A DNA stretch of 60,000 bases from Adiantum capillus-veneris (taxonomy: Eukaryota > Streptophyta > Polypodiopsida > Polypodiales > Pteridaceae), in contig CM043948.1 in NCBI GenBank assembly GCA_014529385.2, forward strand, positions 19,528,951-19,588,950, written 5' to 3'. Both the position numbers and the translations under genes were made by a program. Position 1 is the stretch's first letter. Each line of letters opens with the position of its first letter. The notes under the pieces were generated by a model. It was not told the DNA's origin, did not search any database, and saw only the letters and a program-made list of their open reading frames with translations. Of this stretch, positions 48,001 to 59,800 are shown in pieces.

Positions 48001-48600
48001 TCAGGTTAGTGGTTGACGCGTTACGGACCTGTGTTGGCTTCTTTCTCGTGATGCCACATTGCCATTTTTGGAGTTTATCATGACAAAGTGAGTATAGAAT
48101 AAGAAGAGCATATGGTAACGAGTCTCCTCTCATGTTTGGCACTAGTCGGTGTGTCGTACAAAGTCATAGAAAGTCCGCGCGCTCTAGGTCTCTCAAGCTC
48201 TCTCTCACTTGTGAATAGTGAAAATGAGCTAATAAGTGAGCCGAAATGATCTTATATCGAGGTTTCCCGGACCACTTGTTATCAAACTTGACATGTGCTC
48301 CTATCTTGTCGCAAAATGAACTTTAGGCTTAAAAATTTCTTTATTTGAACTCCATTTGCTCTGTTTTTGAAATTTTTTATCATTTTGTCCAAAAACTGCT
48401 GGCCAAATCGGGCTTTCACAACTTTCTTATAATTGCACCCCATTTTCACTATAAGTTTTTGTTAACTTGCTAATCACTCTCATATTTTTCTTTTCTCACT
48501 ATGTCGCCATTTCACTTGCTTTTTTTTTCTCTAGAAAATTAACAAAAAATAAAAGAAAATAGCTAGCTTGACCCAAAAAATACCCATCAATCAAAATAAT
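48001..48600. other. Left flank of the chromovirus element
   Basis: No gene is supported. The last five bases, ATAAT (48596-48600), are the expected target duplication of the element starting at 48601; the partner lies beyond the window. Confidence 0.4.
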
Positions 48601-49150
48601 TGTAAGGTCTCTACTTTCAAATTTCACACAAGTTCTATTACGCACTTGAATTTTTTTAACCATCACTCATTATTTAAGATATTCAAGTTCAAATTATGAA
48701 TCGTAGGTTGAAAAAACTTAGAATTTAAAATTTACGCTACAAAATTCTGATATGTTTAGCTATATGAATCACTAACTAACTTATTGCAAGACTTATTTAC
48801 TGATTGTAGAATTTTCTTTTACTACTGTAAAGTTAATATAAGACTGTAAAGTTTAACTTGAAAATGTAAAGTAAATTATCATTAAAGAAATAAATAAAAT
48901 AATTATAAAGACAAAAGAATACATAGGGATGACAAATGAAGGCACATGGATCACATAGGAGGGGACAAAGTGGGACACACTATCACATGGAAAGGAGTGG
49001 CCTTATCTTTTGATGATAATGACAAAGTGGTCAAGCTCATGGGTACCACAAGGGTACCAAAAACGCGGATATGATTTTTGAAAAAAAATATAATAAAAAA
49101 AAAATATTTTTTTTTTGAAAAAAAAAACAAGTTGGACGTTTTTCTTTCTG

Positions 49151-49160
49151 CTATAAATAG
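49151..49160 (+). promoter_or_regulatory. TATA box of the 5' LTR
   Basis: CTATAAATAG, about 550 bp into the LTR. The same sequence is at 57421-57430 in the 3' LTR. Transcription would start near 49185, which places the tandem array, the ATG exon and its splice donor inside the transcribed part. Confidence 0.7.
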
Positions 49161-49295
49161 AGCATCCATTCTCACACTTTGGAGATAGAGATTGCCTCTA
49201 TAGCCCTCACGAAGTGCTGCCACTTCTCTTAGAGAGAAAGCGTCCACAAATCACTAAAAGAGCAAAAACTCTAGTGGACTAATAAGGTGTGTATT

Positions 49296-50090
49296 AATTG
49301 AGCATTCAATTAGTTTTAAGAAGGATATGTGTGTATGTGTGCTATCTCTTACTCTAATCTCTCTAATAGATTAGTAAGATTCAATTAGTTATGTGTGTGT
49401 GTGTACTATCAATTACTCTAATCTCTAATAGATTAGTAAGATTCAATTAGTTATGTGTGTGTGTGTGTGTTATCTATTATTCTAATCTCTAATAGATTAG
49501 TAAGATTCAATTAGTTATGTGTATGTGTGCTATCTCTTACTCTAATCTCTAATAGATTAGTAAAATTCAATTAGATGTGTGTGTGTGTGTGTGTGCGCTA
49601 TCTTTTACTCTAATCCCTCTAATAGATTAGTAAGATTCAATTAGCTATGTGTATGTGTGCTATCTCTTACTCTAATCTCTAATAGATTAGTAAGATTCAA
49701 TTAGCTATGTGTATGTGTGCTATCTCTTACTCTAATCTCTAATGGATTAGTAAGATTCAATTAGTTATGTGTGTGCGTGTGTGCTATCTCTTACTCTAAT
49801 CTTTCTAATAGATTAGTAAGATTCAATTAGTTATGTGTGTGTGTGTGTGCTATCTATTACTCTAATCTTCTAATAGATTAGTAAGATTCAATTAGCTTTA
49901 AGAAGGATATGTGTGTGTGTGTGTGTTATCTTTTACTCTAATCTCTCTAATAGATTGGTGAGATTCAATTAGCTTTAGAAAAGTATGTGTGTGTGTTCTC
50001 TTTTACTCTAATCTTTCTAATGGATAGTAAGAATCAATTAACTTTAGAAAAGATGTGTGTGTATGTTTTCTCTTACTTTAATCTCTCTAA
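49296..50090 (+). repeat. GT-rich tandem array, about 60-70 bp unit, about 12 copies
   Basis: Units of the form TAATAGATTAGTAAGATTCA, ATTAG and a variable GTGTGTATGTGT run, then CTATCTCTTACTCTAATCTC. Unit length varies with the number of GT steps. The 3' LTR has the same array at about 57560-58360. It lies between the TATA box and the gag exon, the place where the LTR at 30126 has an unrelated 152-bp array. Confidence 0.95.
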
Positions 50091-50545
50091 GTATACCTAT
50101 TCTCTCTAGTTAGTACATCTTTACTATTAACTTATATATTGTTAATTGAAAGTTAATACATAAGAGAACTCATCATATTCTTATTATACATGATGAAATT
50201 CTCATTCACCAATGTTATTGTCAATTAGGTCAAATAGAATTTTGAATAATACTAAAAATTGATTTAGTTGAAGTATAAAATTGAAGTTAGAATTGGATTA
50301 GAAATGTCATGCATAAAAGTAATGCATTCATAAACTTTCACACATAATTTACACACTTAATTTTTGATTAATTAAGATTAGTAAATATTTGATGTATAGA
50401 AATTAGATGTAGAACAACAACACTAAGTGTGAATCCGAGTTGACGAGGGTTCAAATTACAGACTGTCTTTGAAAACAAGGAGATTACTAGGAAAATTGAC
50501 CAATTTAAAGTTCTAAGTGTATAACATAAGTGTAGTACAAAAAAA

Positions 50546-50668
50546 ATGGCTCCAAAGCGTGCTCGAACCCAAGGCGCTAATGATCATGAATCTGGTACAA
50601 GTAACGGTGGAATCCCTGCGGAAAATGCTATGTTTCCACCAATCGGACCAATCGGAGCTATGGTACAG
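50546..50668 (+). CDS. Gag exon 1 inside the 5' LTR
   Basis: ATG at 50546 (AAAAAAAATGGCTCC context) opens MAPKRARTQGANDHE..., 41 codons ending CAG|GTTAGT, a good splice donor. In phase 0 it joins the acceptor CACAG at 52557-52561. The main frame there reads on as [16 protein letters not shown]... with no ATG of its own before the conserved Gag region. Basic N-termini of the MAP/MPP-R type are common in gypsy Gag. The same exon is in the 3' LTR (58809-58931) and a diverged one is in the solo LTR at 6366. Splicing would remove the LTR remainder and the primer site, so coding mRNA and genomic RNA would differ. This is inferred from sequence only. Confidence 0.65.
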
Positions 50669-51751
50669 GTTAGTATTGCAGTTTCAAGTTATGCATCATT
50701 GCATATGCGAGACCATAGGAATATATTATTTACCTTATGAAAAGAAAACATGGGCCGAAACCACGGGGCTTAACCCCAAGAAACGCGTCATATGTTTGAC
50801 AAGTAGGAAAGATTGTCTGGTTAAACTGGTTGCTATAGGAAAGAATGTTTGTCCAAAACCTTCGGTATGGTTTTTCTCAAGTATCTCTACTTATTAGCGC
50901 TGGTATTATGTGGCAGTTGCCGAGGGGTGAGATGACGCCCAGGATGGCACCGCTGATGCTGTGGTGGGAGTACACCCAGATTAGCCCAGCTGGATACTGT
51001 AGTTTTGTTTTGCCGTGGCGTGAGGATGACGCCTAGATTGGCACCGTTGTTGCTGTGACGGGAGTACGTCCAGATTAGCACAACGAGTACTTGTCGAGCG
51101 GTATGGGACGCTCATGAGGACAAGGGTTTTTATGAATAATGTATACACCGATCGGACATAATAGCGCCAGTAGAGATTCTTGAGTGAACCTAATCCAAGG
51201 GTTGTTGGTTTAAAATTGGACGACTTCTTGTTTGACAATTGTTTGTAATACTGTTTAAAGGGCTGTTTTAACGAATGAGTATCATAAATAAAGTAAAGGA
51301 ACATGTATGTTTAAACAGTGTGGTAGTAATTAGATAACAAAAGAAGGGTGAGTGTGGTGTGGAAAGTGGGAGAATGATACCCAGACGGTATCATTCTATG
51401 GACGGGTGGACTCGATGAGTCGGGTAACCTTCCAACGCTAGAATTTTTTTTTAGTCATAAATCTTAAAAGAGACAAACCTTGGCGGCTGTGCTTCTGAAA
51501 CATGGGGAAAAAAGCGCCGAGGTTGGTTACTCTAAGATTTATACTTTTAGGTATAATTGATTATAGATAGTTTTTAGATAGGGTTATGGTGGTCACGCTC
51601 CGCCATAGCGAGATAGGACCAATCCTTCACTAACGGTTCATGCCCGTGGCTACGTAGTAGCTAAGGCAATGTCCGTTGGTTTTTCCTTCTCAGGATTGGA
51701 GACCTATGAAAGGTACTCCGCTCCTCTCGACTAGGGGCAGGGAGCTCACAC

Positions 51752-51763
51752 TGGTATCAGAGC
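51752..51763 (+). other. Primer binding site, initiator tRNA-Met type
   Basis: TGGTATCAGAGC, one base after the LTR end. It fixes the right LTR boundary. Confidence 0.95.
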
Positions 51764-51992
51764 CTAGGTTAAATCTTGGGGAGATTTTTAGATTGATGTT
51801 TGGATATTGAAGAATGCAAATGTTTGAAATAATTGAAGAACCTAGAAAAATTGTTTTGAGTTTTTATATGGTATTGAAGACTGAACTTTCCTGGTACAGG
51901 AAAATGTTCATTCAGCCTACCAGAAATTCCAGGTGTTCACCATCAAGTGTAAAAATGCATGCCAATCACCAAATTATTAGTTTCGAAAAAGG

Positions 51993-52385
51993 GTGATGAT
52001 GATTTTGGATAGGGTGTTTGCACCACCTATTCCAAGGGTGCATAGAGGATGGGGTATCAACTGGAGTCCATCTGGAGGAATCTATACCATCGATGCTGAC
52101 AAGATATGGTGCATGGATACCAATCTTAAGAAACTTCGTTGGGCAGAGGAGTTAAAAGTCATCGAAGTGTATCTTTTGATTGGTACTAAGAATCCAGATA
52201 CTACCATTACCTTGGGAGGAGAAAAGATATCTCAGACTCAATGGGTCTATAACCAAGTTACAAAAGTTATCCATGGTGGTAGGATTCGACCCATATGTGT
52301 ATCTCGTAGATTTCAAGGGTCAAAGGAAACTTATTATTTTGATCCTTTAGCCTATCCTTTTGTAGTCACTAAACTCAAAATATAG
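51993..52385 (+). CDS. Unknown 130-aa ORF within the predicted intron
   Basis: The frame opens with two ATG codons in tandem (MMMILDRVF after a third) and runs to TAG. The protein contains RVHRGWGINWSPSGGIYTID, IWCMDTNLKKLRW, ISQTQWVYNQVTKVIHG and ETYYFDPLAYPFVV. I recognise no domain. The composition is that of a normal soluble protein and not of low-complexity DNA, and there is no internal stop, although gag-pol next to it has several. It lies between the primer site and gag exon 2. It could be a separate element protein, a captured host fragment, or an old exon. Confidence 0.45.
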   Translation: MMMILDRVFAPPIPRVHRGWGINWSPSGGIYTIDADKIWCMDTNLKKLRWAEELKVIEVYLLIGTKNPDTTITLGGEKISQTQWVYNQVTKVIHGGRIRPICVSRRFQGSKETYYFDPLAYPFVVTKLKI

Positions 52386-52561
52386 AGACATTACAATCGT
52401 TGTACCTAAAGACTACCAACCTTGGTAGTAAATAATGTGTATATAAATAAAGTTTGGATTAATATTATCTTTTGTTTGTATTATTGTCTGATCAAGTCTT
52501 GCCTTAAAGTGGATTAAAGATAGAGTATCCAATAAAGTTTCACTTAATTTATATTGCACAG

Positions 52562-55330
52562 AGTGCGGTGTATACATCTCTTCAAGAGAAAAAGCTACTT
52601 CTCAAGCAAGCTAAACTTCCCTCTTTCAAAGGGGAAGGAGCCCTAGTTGAGCGCGATGCTGAAGTGTGGCTCGAAGAGATGGAGGATTATTTTGTTGCTG
52701 CTGGTACTACTCCCGATAACCAGGCAATGTTGGCTATGTTTCGTCTCACGGGGGATGCCAAGCTTTGGTGGAAACAACACTGCAAAGATAACCAAGTAGC
52801 TCAAAACACTCAAACTTGGGAAGACATTAAGTATGCTGTCAAAGGACGTTATCTTCCACCTGCACACGAATCCCTTAAGATGAATGAATTCTTCAACTTA
52901 CATCAGTTTCATCTTACAGTGGAAGAATACTACTCCAAATTTGTAACTCTTAGGCGCTATGCTCCGCCAATGACCGCAGATCAACAAGTAGCCCGTTTCT
53001 GCCAAGGGCTAAATTCTCCTTTAAATACACGTCTAGAAGCTATGAGGCCTGAAAATTTGCAAGATGCTCTTTTAAGAGCTAAACCCTTAGCTAAAGAGAT
53101 GTCAAACTCTCAAAGGGTACGAAATGGAAATTTAAGGAATGCTGGAAGGAGAGGATGGCCTATGATGTGGAACCAAAGGCAAGTTTACCCAGTTCACCCA
53201 ACTCATCCAATAGTTGCAGCTTCAGCAAATGGAGCTCAAAATGCAGATCTTAGATGCTATGAATGCAACGAGCTAGGACATTTTAGGAATATATGTCCGA
53301 GGCGAGTCTCCGCAACAAATACACCTAATCGAGCTAGAGGACGAGGCCAAATAATAAATCATGGAGGAAGAAATGGAGGACGAGGTCGAGGGCGCGAAAT
53401 GGCTGCCAGAGTCAATGCTATCATAGGAGAACCAACATTGGGAGAAGAACAAGAGGAAAGAGAAACTCTACATGCTGCAATTGATAACCCAAGAGCAAGA
53501 CAACAATATGCTGTCATTCAAACACCTGCAACTCACCAAGGTGAAAAATTTGAGCTTCTTATTGATTGTGGTAGTACTCATTCTTTCTTGTCACCTAAAT
53601 GTTTAAGGAGGTTAGGACTTAATCAACATCCTACAAGAAAGATGAGAGTTGAATTAGCCAATGGAAAGGAGGTGTTATCTCAGTACACTGTGGGCAAAAT
53701 AGATTTCAAGTTGGGAGAATACTCTACTTCTGCTACTTTTCGAACGTTACCCATAGGAATCTATGACGGAATTCTTGGAATGGATTGGTTAGCCAGTCAT
53801 AATGCCGATATCCATTGTGCCCAAGGAAGTGTTACTTTTGTGGACAACCTAGGTCAAGAAGTCACTATTCAAGGCCAGAATGGACGACCAAAAGCTTACT
53901 TGGTCAAAACTAATCGTCTTTTGAAAGGGTTACGCAAGGGTCAACAAATTTTTGTAGTCAAGCTAAACAAAGTAGAAAAATCTTCTTCCAACCCTGAACC
54001 AATGTGGCTAGAAGAATTTTCGGATGTTTTCCCCAATGAACTTTCTGAACTACCACCACCTAGGGAGGTAGACCATGAAATCAAAATTTTTCCAGGTAGT
54101 GAACCAGTCTCAAGAGCGCCGTACAAGATGTCACTTCTAGAGGCTATAGAACTCAAGGAGCAGCTCAAGCAGTTGATTGAGCAAGGGTTTATCCGACCTA
54201 GTACATCTCCATGGGGTGCACCTGTTCTCTTCCAAAAGAAAAAGGATGGCTCTCTTCGACTTTGCATAGATTATAGGGGCTTAAATCAGGTTACCATCAA
54301 GAATAAATATCCAATTCCTCGTATCGATGAGATGCTGGACAGATTACATGGAGCCAAAATATTCACAAAGATCGATCTTCGATCTGGCTATCATCAAATT
54401 CGAATCCAGGAGGCTGATATCTCCAAAACAGCTTTCAACACTCGTTATGGTCATTACGAATTTACAGTAATGGCTTTCGGACTTACGAATGCTCCTGTAA
54501 CTTTCAATCGTCTGATGCACGATATCTTTAGAGAATTCTTGGATGATTTTGTCCTAGTATTCTTTGACGATATCTTAATTTATTCCAAATTAGAGGAAGA
54601 GCATGAAGGACATGTTAGGAAAGTGTTAGAGCTTTTACGCCGAAATAAGCTGTATGCAAAGAAAAGCAAATGTACCTTCTTTACCCCTAAGGTCTGTTAC
54701 TTAGGGTTTATCATTTCACCTGAAGGAGTCTCTGTTGACCCTGACAAAGTCAAAGATATTGTGGAATGGCCTCAACCCACTTCACAAACCGAAGTTAGAG
54801 GGTTCTTAGGTATCACAGGGTGGTACAGGATCTTTGTAAAGGACTATGCTCTTAAAGCTGCACCACTAACTAACTTGCTAAAGAAAGGAGCTACGATACT
54901 TTGGGAAGAAAAACATGAATCTTGCTTCAAACAGCTGAAGGAGTATCTTGCTTCAGAACCTCTCTTAAAACTTCCAGATTTCACCCAAGAATTCGAGGTG
55001 ATCACAGATGCTAGTAACCTTGCATTAGGAGGAGTCCTTACTCAAGAAGGAAGGCCTGTAGCTTATAGTTCTCGGAAGCTTAGGATTCATGAAGTGAATT
55101 ATGCTACACATGATTTAGAATTGGTAGCAGTTATTCATGCTCTCAAGCTATGGAGACATTATCTATTGGGACGCAAATTCCAGTTGGTAACAGATCACAA
55201 GAGTCTTAAGTGGATTTTTACCCAACCTAACCTTAACATGAGACAGAGGAGATGGATAGAGCTCATGCACGAATATGATTTTGATATTAAATTTAGACCA
55301 AGTAAGGATAATGTTGTGGAAGATGCCTAA
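52562..55330 (+). pseudogene. Ty3/gypsy Gag-protease-RT-RNase H frame
   Basis: Open from the predicted acceptor to TAA 55328-55330 (922 codons). Residues counted from 52562: capsid domain about 35-190 ([29 protein letters not shown]); zinc knuckle [14 protein letters not shown] from C232; protease with [11 protein letters not shown] (D335) and ILGMDWLA; reverse transcriptase with [22 protein letters not shown] and FFDD (D669) where the family usually has YIDD or similar; RNase H with TDAS (D816), HDLELVA and TDHKSL. The end NVVEDA matches the usual DALS..., where a frameshift ends the frame before integrase. The RT and RNase H catalytic acids are intact. Confidence 0.95.
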
Positions 55331-56313
55331 GCTGTAAAGCTTTTCTGGGGGCAATTTCCATGGCTAACAACCCTATTTTAGACAAGGTCTCCTATGCTGC
55401 TGTCAGAGATGAAGATTACCAGATGCTTGCTAGTATCCTACGTGAAGAGAGGGTATCATCAAATCAGCCTAAACCTCTACATTACTCCTTAGAAGATGGG
55501 AAAATTTACTATAGGAATCGACTATGCATACCTAAGGATTCTACCCTAAGGAATGCTATCCTATATGAAGCACATGATGGCCCAACTTCAGGACATCCAG
55601 GTTATGCCAAAACCATCAATGCAATTCGCAGAAGTTACTATTGGCAAGGTATGAAGGGTGATGTCCTTCGCTATGTCAAGCAGTGTTTGTCTTGTCAAAG
55701 GATTAAGGCAGAGTGACTAAAGATGCCAGGTAAATTACATCCTTTAGATATTCCACAAATGAAATGGGAATGTATTAGCATGGACTTTATCACCGGGTTT
55801 CCTTCTGTCCAAGCTGGCTATGATTCAATCATGGTCATAGTCGACTTGCTTACTAAAGTGGCTCACTTAATCCCAGTCAAGACAACCTTTACAACTTCAG
55901 ATATTGCTCGTCTGTTTGTGAAGGAGGTTTTCAGAATTCATGGTTTACCCAAGAGGATTGTCAGTGATCGTGATGCCAAGTTTACTTCAAAGTTTTGGGT
56001 ATCATTGTTTCAAGCTATTGGAACCCAATTATGTTTTAGTACTTCTTATCATCCTCAAACTGATGGCCAAACTAAAAGAGTTAATCAAGTAATTGAAGAC
56101 ATCCTTAGAGCCTACTACAATAAGGAACCTCGCAAGTGGATTCAATACCTACCCTTGGTAGAGTATGCATACAATTCCTCTACTCATAGAAGTATTGGAA
56201 TGACACCTTTTAATGCTCTTTATGGTCAAGAATGTTTATCACCTCTTAACTTTTCTGACCCCACTATAAGGGTAGAAGCCTCAAAGAAAATGCTTGAAGA
56301 AATGGAAGCTTAA
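55331..56313 (+). pseudogene. Ty3/gypsy integrase, N-terminal and core domains
   Basis: The frame resumes as MANNPILDKVSYAAV at 55360. It has the HHCC zinc part (EAHDGPTSGHPG ... CLSCQ), is stopped by TGA at 55714-55716, continues from 55723, and stops again at TAA 56311-56313. Core motifs: MDFITGFP with the first Asp, SDRDAKFTS with the second Asp, and TDGQTKRVNQ where the catalytic Glu should be. The codon at 56074-56076 is Lys, so the D-D-E triad is broken and integration by this copy should fail. Confidence 0.9.
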
Positions 56314-56406
56314 ACCAAAGCTATTCGAAGGGATATTCAAGCGGCTCAAGATCGACAAAAGAAGTACGCCCACTTAAAAAGATCTGATCGATTTTCAAAG
56401 AAGGTG

Positions 56407-56819
56407 ACAAAGTTTTCTTACGAGTAAAGCCCAAAAAGAGCAATCTATCTCTCGGAAGGTATAAGAAGCTTAGCTACCGATATTGTGGACCTTACGAAAT
56501 AATCAAGGTTGTAAGTGATCAAGCTTATAAACTAAAACTCCCTTCTCATCTCAAAGTGCATGATGTATTTCATGTAAGTCTGTTAAAACCTTATGTATAT
56601 AACCCTGACCATGTCCTTGATGATGAGCAAATCATTTTACCTGCTCAAGATGTTCTACAACTCCAGCGTGATACTATCCTAGAAACTCGAGAGAGAAAGC
56701 TTAGGAATAGATCCATCAAAGAACATCTTATCTTATGGAAGGATTTTCCTATAGAAGATGCTACTTGGGAAGATGAGACATCCCTTCTTAAGGATTACCC
56801 TTCACTGTTCTTGAGATGA
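56407..56819 (+). pseudogene. Integrase C-terminal module and chromodomain-like end
   Basis: After a frameshift near 56395 the frame reads KVFLRVKPKKSNL, YRYCGPYEIIKVV (GPY module) and KVHDVFHVSLLKPY. It ends ILETRERKLRNRSIKEHLIL plus WKDFPIEDATWEDE, a chromodomain-like segment; stop at 56817-56819. In chromoviruses this segment can direct insertion to chromatin with particular histone marks. The aromatic positions visible are W in LILWKD and W in ATWED; the first aromatic of a full chromodomain cage is not obvious. Confidence 0.8.
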
Positions 56820-56835
56820 GGACATCTCAAATTCT

Positions 56836-56848
56836 AAGTTGGGGAGAT
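56836..56848 (+). other. Polypurine tract
   Basis: AAGTTGGGGAGAT immediately before the 3' LTR start. It primes plus-strand DNA synthesis in this element class. Confidence 0.8.
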
Positions 56849-59800
56849 TGTAAGGTCTCTACTTTCAAATTTCACACAAGTTCTATTACGCAATTGAAAT
56901 TTTTTAACCATCACTCATTATTTAAGATATTCAAGTTCAAATTATGAATCGTAGGTTGAAAAAACTTAGAATTTAAAATTTACGCTACAAAATTCTGACA
57001 TGTTTAGCTATATGAATCACTAACTAACTTATTGCAAGACTTATTTACTGATTGTAGAATTTTCTTTTACTACTGTAAAGTTAATATAAGACTGTAAAGT
57101 TTAACTTGAAAATGTAAAGTAAATTATCATTAAAGAAATAAATAAAATAATTATAAAGACAAAAGAATACATAGGGATGACAAATGAAGGCACATGGATC
57201 ACATAGGAGGGGACAAAGTGGGACACACTATCACATGGAAAGGAGTGGCCTTATCTTTTGATGATAATGACAAAGTGGTCAAGCTCATGGGTACCACAAG
57301 GGTACCAAAAACGCGGATATGATTTTTGAAAAAAAAATAAATATTTTTTTATTAAAATTTTTTTTTAAAAAATATTTTTTTTTTGAAAAAAAAAAAACAA
57401 GTTGGACGTTTTTCTTTCTGCTATAAATAGAGCATCCATGCTCACACTTTCGAGATAGAGATTGCCTCTATAGCGCTCACGAAGTGCTGCCACTTCTCTT
57501 AGAGAGAAAGCGTCCACAAACCATTAAGAGAGCAAAAACTCTAGTGGACTAATAAGGTGTGTATTAATTGAGAATTCAATTAGTTTTAAGAAGGATATGT
57601 GTGTATGTGTGCTATCTCTTACTCTAATCTCTCTAATAGATTAGTAAGATTCAATTAGTTATGTGTGTGTGTGTACTACCTATTACTCTAATCTCTAATA
57701 GATTAGTAAAATTCAATTAGTTATGTGTGTGTGTGCTATCTATTATTCTAATCTCTAATAGATTAGTAAGATTCAATTAGTTATGTGTATGTGTGCTATC
57801 TCTTACTCTAATCTCTAATAGATTAGTAAGATTCAATTAGATGTGTGTGTGTGTGTGTGTCCGCGCTATCTTTTACTCTAATCTCTCTAATAGATTAGTA
57901 AGATTCAATTAGCTATGTGTATGTGTGCTATCTCTTACTCTAATCTCTAATAGATTAGTAAGATTCAATTAGCTATGTGTATGTGTGCTATCTCTTACTC
58001 TAATCTCTAATGGATTAGTAAGATTCAATTAGTTATGTGTGTGCGTGTGTGTTATCTCTTACTCTAATCTCTCTAATAGATTAGTAAGATTCAATTAGTC
58101 ATGTGTGTGTGTGTGTGCTATCTATTACTCTAATCTTCTAATAGATTAGTAAGATTCAATTAGCTTTAAGAAGGATATGTGTGTGTGTGTGTGTTATCTT
58201 TTACTCTAATCTCTCTAATAGATTGGTGAGATTCAATTAGCTTTAGAAAAGTATGTGTGTGTGTTCTCTTTTACTCTAATCTTTCTAATGGATAGTAAGA
58301 ATCAATTAACTTTAGAAAAGATGTGTGTGTATGTTTTCTCTTACTCTAATCTCTCTAAGTATACCTATTCTCTCTAGTTAGTACATCTTTACTATTAACT
58401 TATATATTGTTAATTGAAAGTTAGTACATAAGAGAACTCATCATATTCTTATTATACATGATGAAATTCTCATTCACCAATGTTATTGTCAATTAGGTCA
58501 AATAGAATTTTGAATAATACTAAAAATTGATTTAGTTGAAGTATAAAATTGAAGTTAGAATTGGATTAGAAATGTCATGCATAAAAGTAATGCATTCCTA
58601 AACTTTCACTCATAATTTACACACTTAATTTTTGATTAATTAAGATTAGTAAATATTTGATGTATAGAAATTAGATGTAGAACAACAACACTAAGTGTGA
58701 ATCCGAGTTGACGAGGGTTCAAATTACAGACTCTCTTTGAAAACAAGGACTAGGAAAATTGACCAATTTAAAGTTCTAAGTGTATAACATAAGTGTAGTA
58801 CAAAAAAAATGGCTCCAAACCGTGCTCGAACCCAAGGCGCTAATGATCATGAAGCTGGTACAAGTAACGGTGGAATCCCTGCGGAAAATGCTATGTTTCC
58901 ACCAATCGGACCAATCGGAGCTATGATACAGGTTAGTATTGCAGTTTCAAGTTATGCATCATTGCATATGCGAGACCATAGGAATATATTATTTACCTTA
59001 TGAAAAGAAAACACGGGCCGAAACCACGGGGCTTAACCCCAAGAAACGCGTCATATGTTTGACAAGTAGGAAAGATTGTCTGGTTAAACTGGTTGCTATA
59101 GGATAGAATGTTTGTCCAAAACCTTCGGTATGGTTTTTCTCAAGTATCTCTACTTATTAGCGCTGGTATTATGTGGCAGTTGCCGAGGCGTGAGATGACG
59201 CCCAGGATGGCACCGCTGATGCTGTGGTGGGAGTACACCCAGATTAGCCCAGCTGGATACTGCAGTTTTGTTTTGCCGTGGCGTGAGGATGACGCCTAGA
59301 TTGGCACCGTTGTTGCTGTGACGGGAGTACGTCCAGATTAACACAACGAGTACTTGTCGAGCGGTATGGGACGCTCATGAGGACAAGGGTTTTTATGAAT
59401 AATGTATACACCGATCGGACATAATAGCGCCAGTAGAGATTCTTGAGTGAACCTAATCCAAGGGTTGTTGGTTTAAAATTGGACGACTTCTTGTTTGACA
59501 ATTGTTTGTAATACTGTTTAAAGGGCTGTTTTAACGAACCAGTATCATAAATAAAGTAAAGGAACATGTATGTTTAAACAGTGTGGTAGTAATTAGATAA
59601 CAAAAGAAGGGTGAGTGTGGTGTGGAAAGTGGGAGAATGATACCCAGACGGTATCATTCTATGGACGGGTGGACCCGATGAGTCGGGTAACTTTCCAACG
59701 CTAGAATTTTTTTTTAGTCATAAATCTTAAAAGAGACAAACCTTGGCGTCTGTGCTTCTGAAACATGGGGAAAAAAGCGCCCAGGTTGGTCACTCTAAGA

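Larger units (their letters stand above)
48601..51750 (+). repeat. 5' LTR, 3150 bp
   Basis: TGTAAGG...CTCACA. It contains a TATA box (49151), a GT-rich tandem array (49296-50090), a candidate gag exon (50546-50668), a duplicated block of about 80 bp (about 50920-51085) and right-end blocks shared with the LTRs at 4804 and 30126. The length is large for a plant chromovirus LTR, mostly because of sequence downstream of the TATA box. Confidence 0.95.
50669..52561 (+). other. Predicted gag intron, 1893 bp, spanning LTR end and primer site
   Basis: Donor GTTAGTATTG; acceptor region ending TTAATTTATATTGCACAG. Between them lie about 1080 bp of the LTR, the primer binding site, and about 800 bp of leader with an unknown ORF (51993-52385). 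The intron keeps the reading phase. An unspliced RNA would be needed as the template for reverse transcription because it holds the primer site. Confidence 0.6.

Noticed and set aside
51752-51763. tRNA gene at the TGGTATCAGAGC sites
   Set aside because: Only the 12-base complement of the tRNA-Met 3' end is present; it is a primer binding site, not a tRNA gene.
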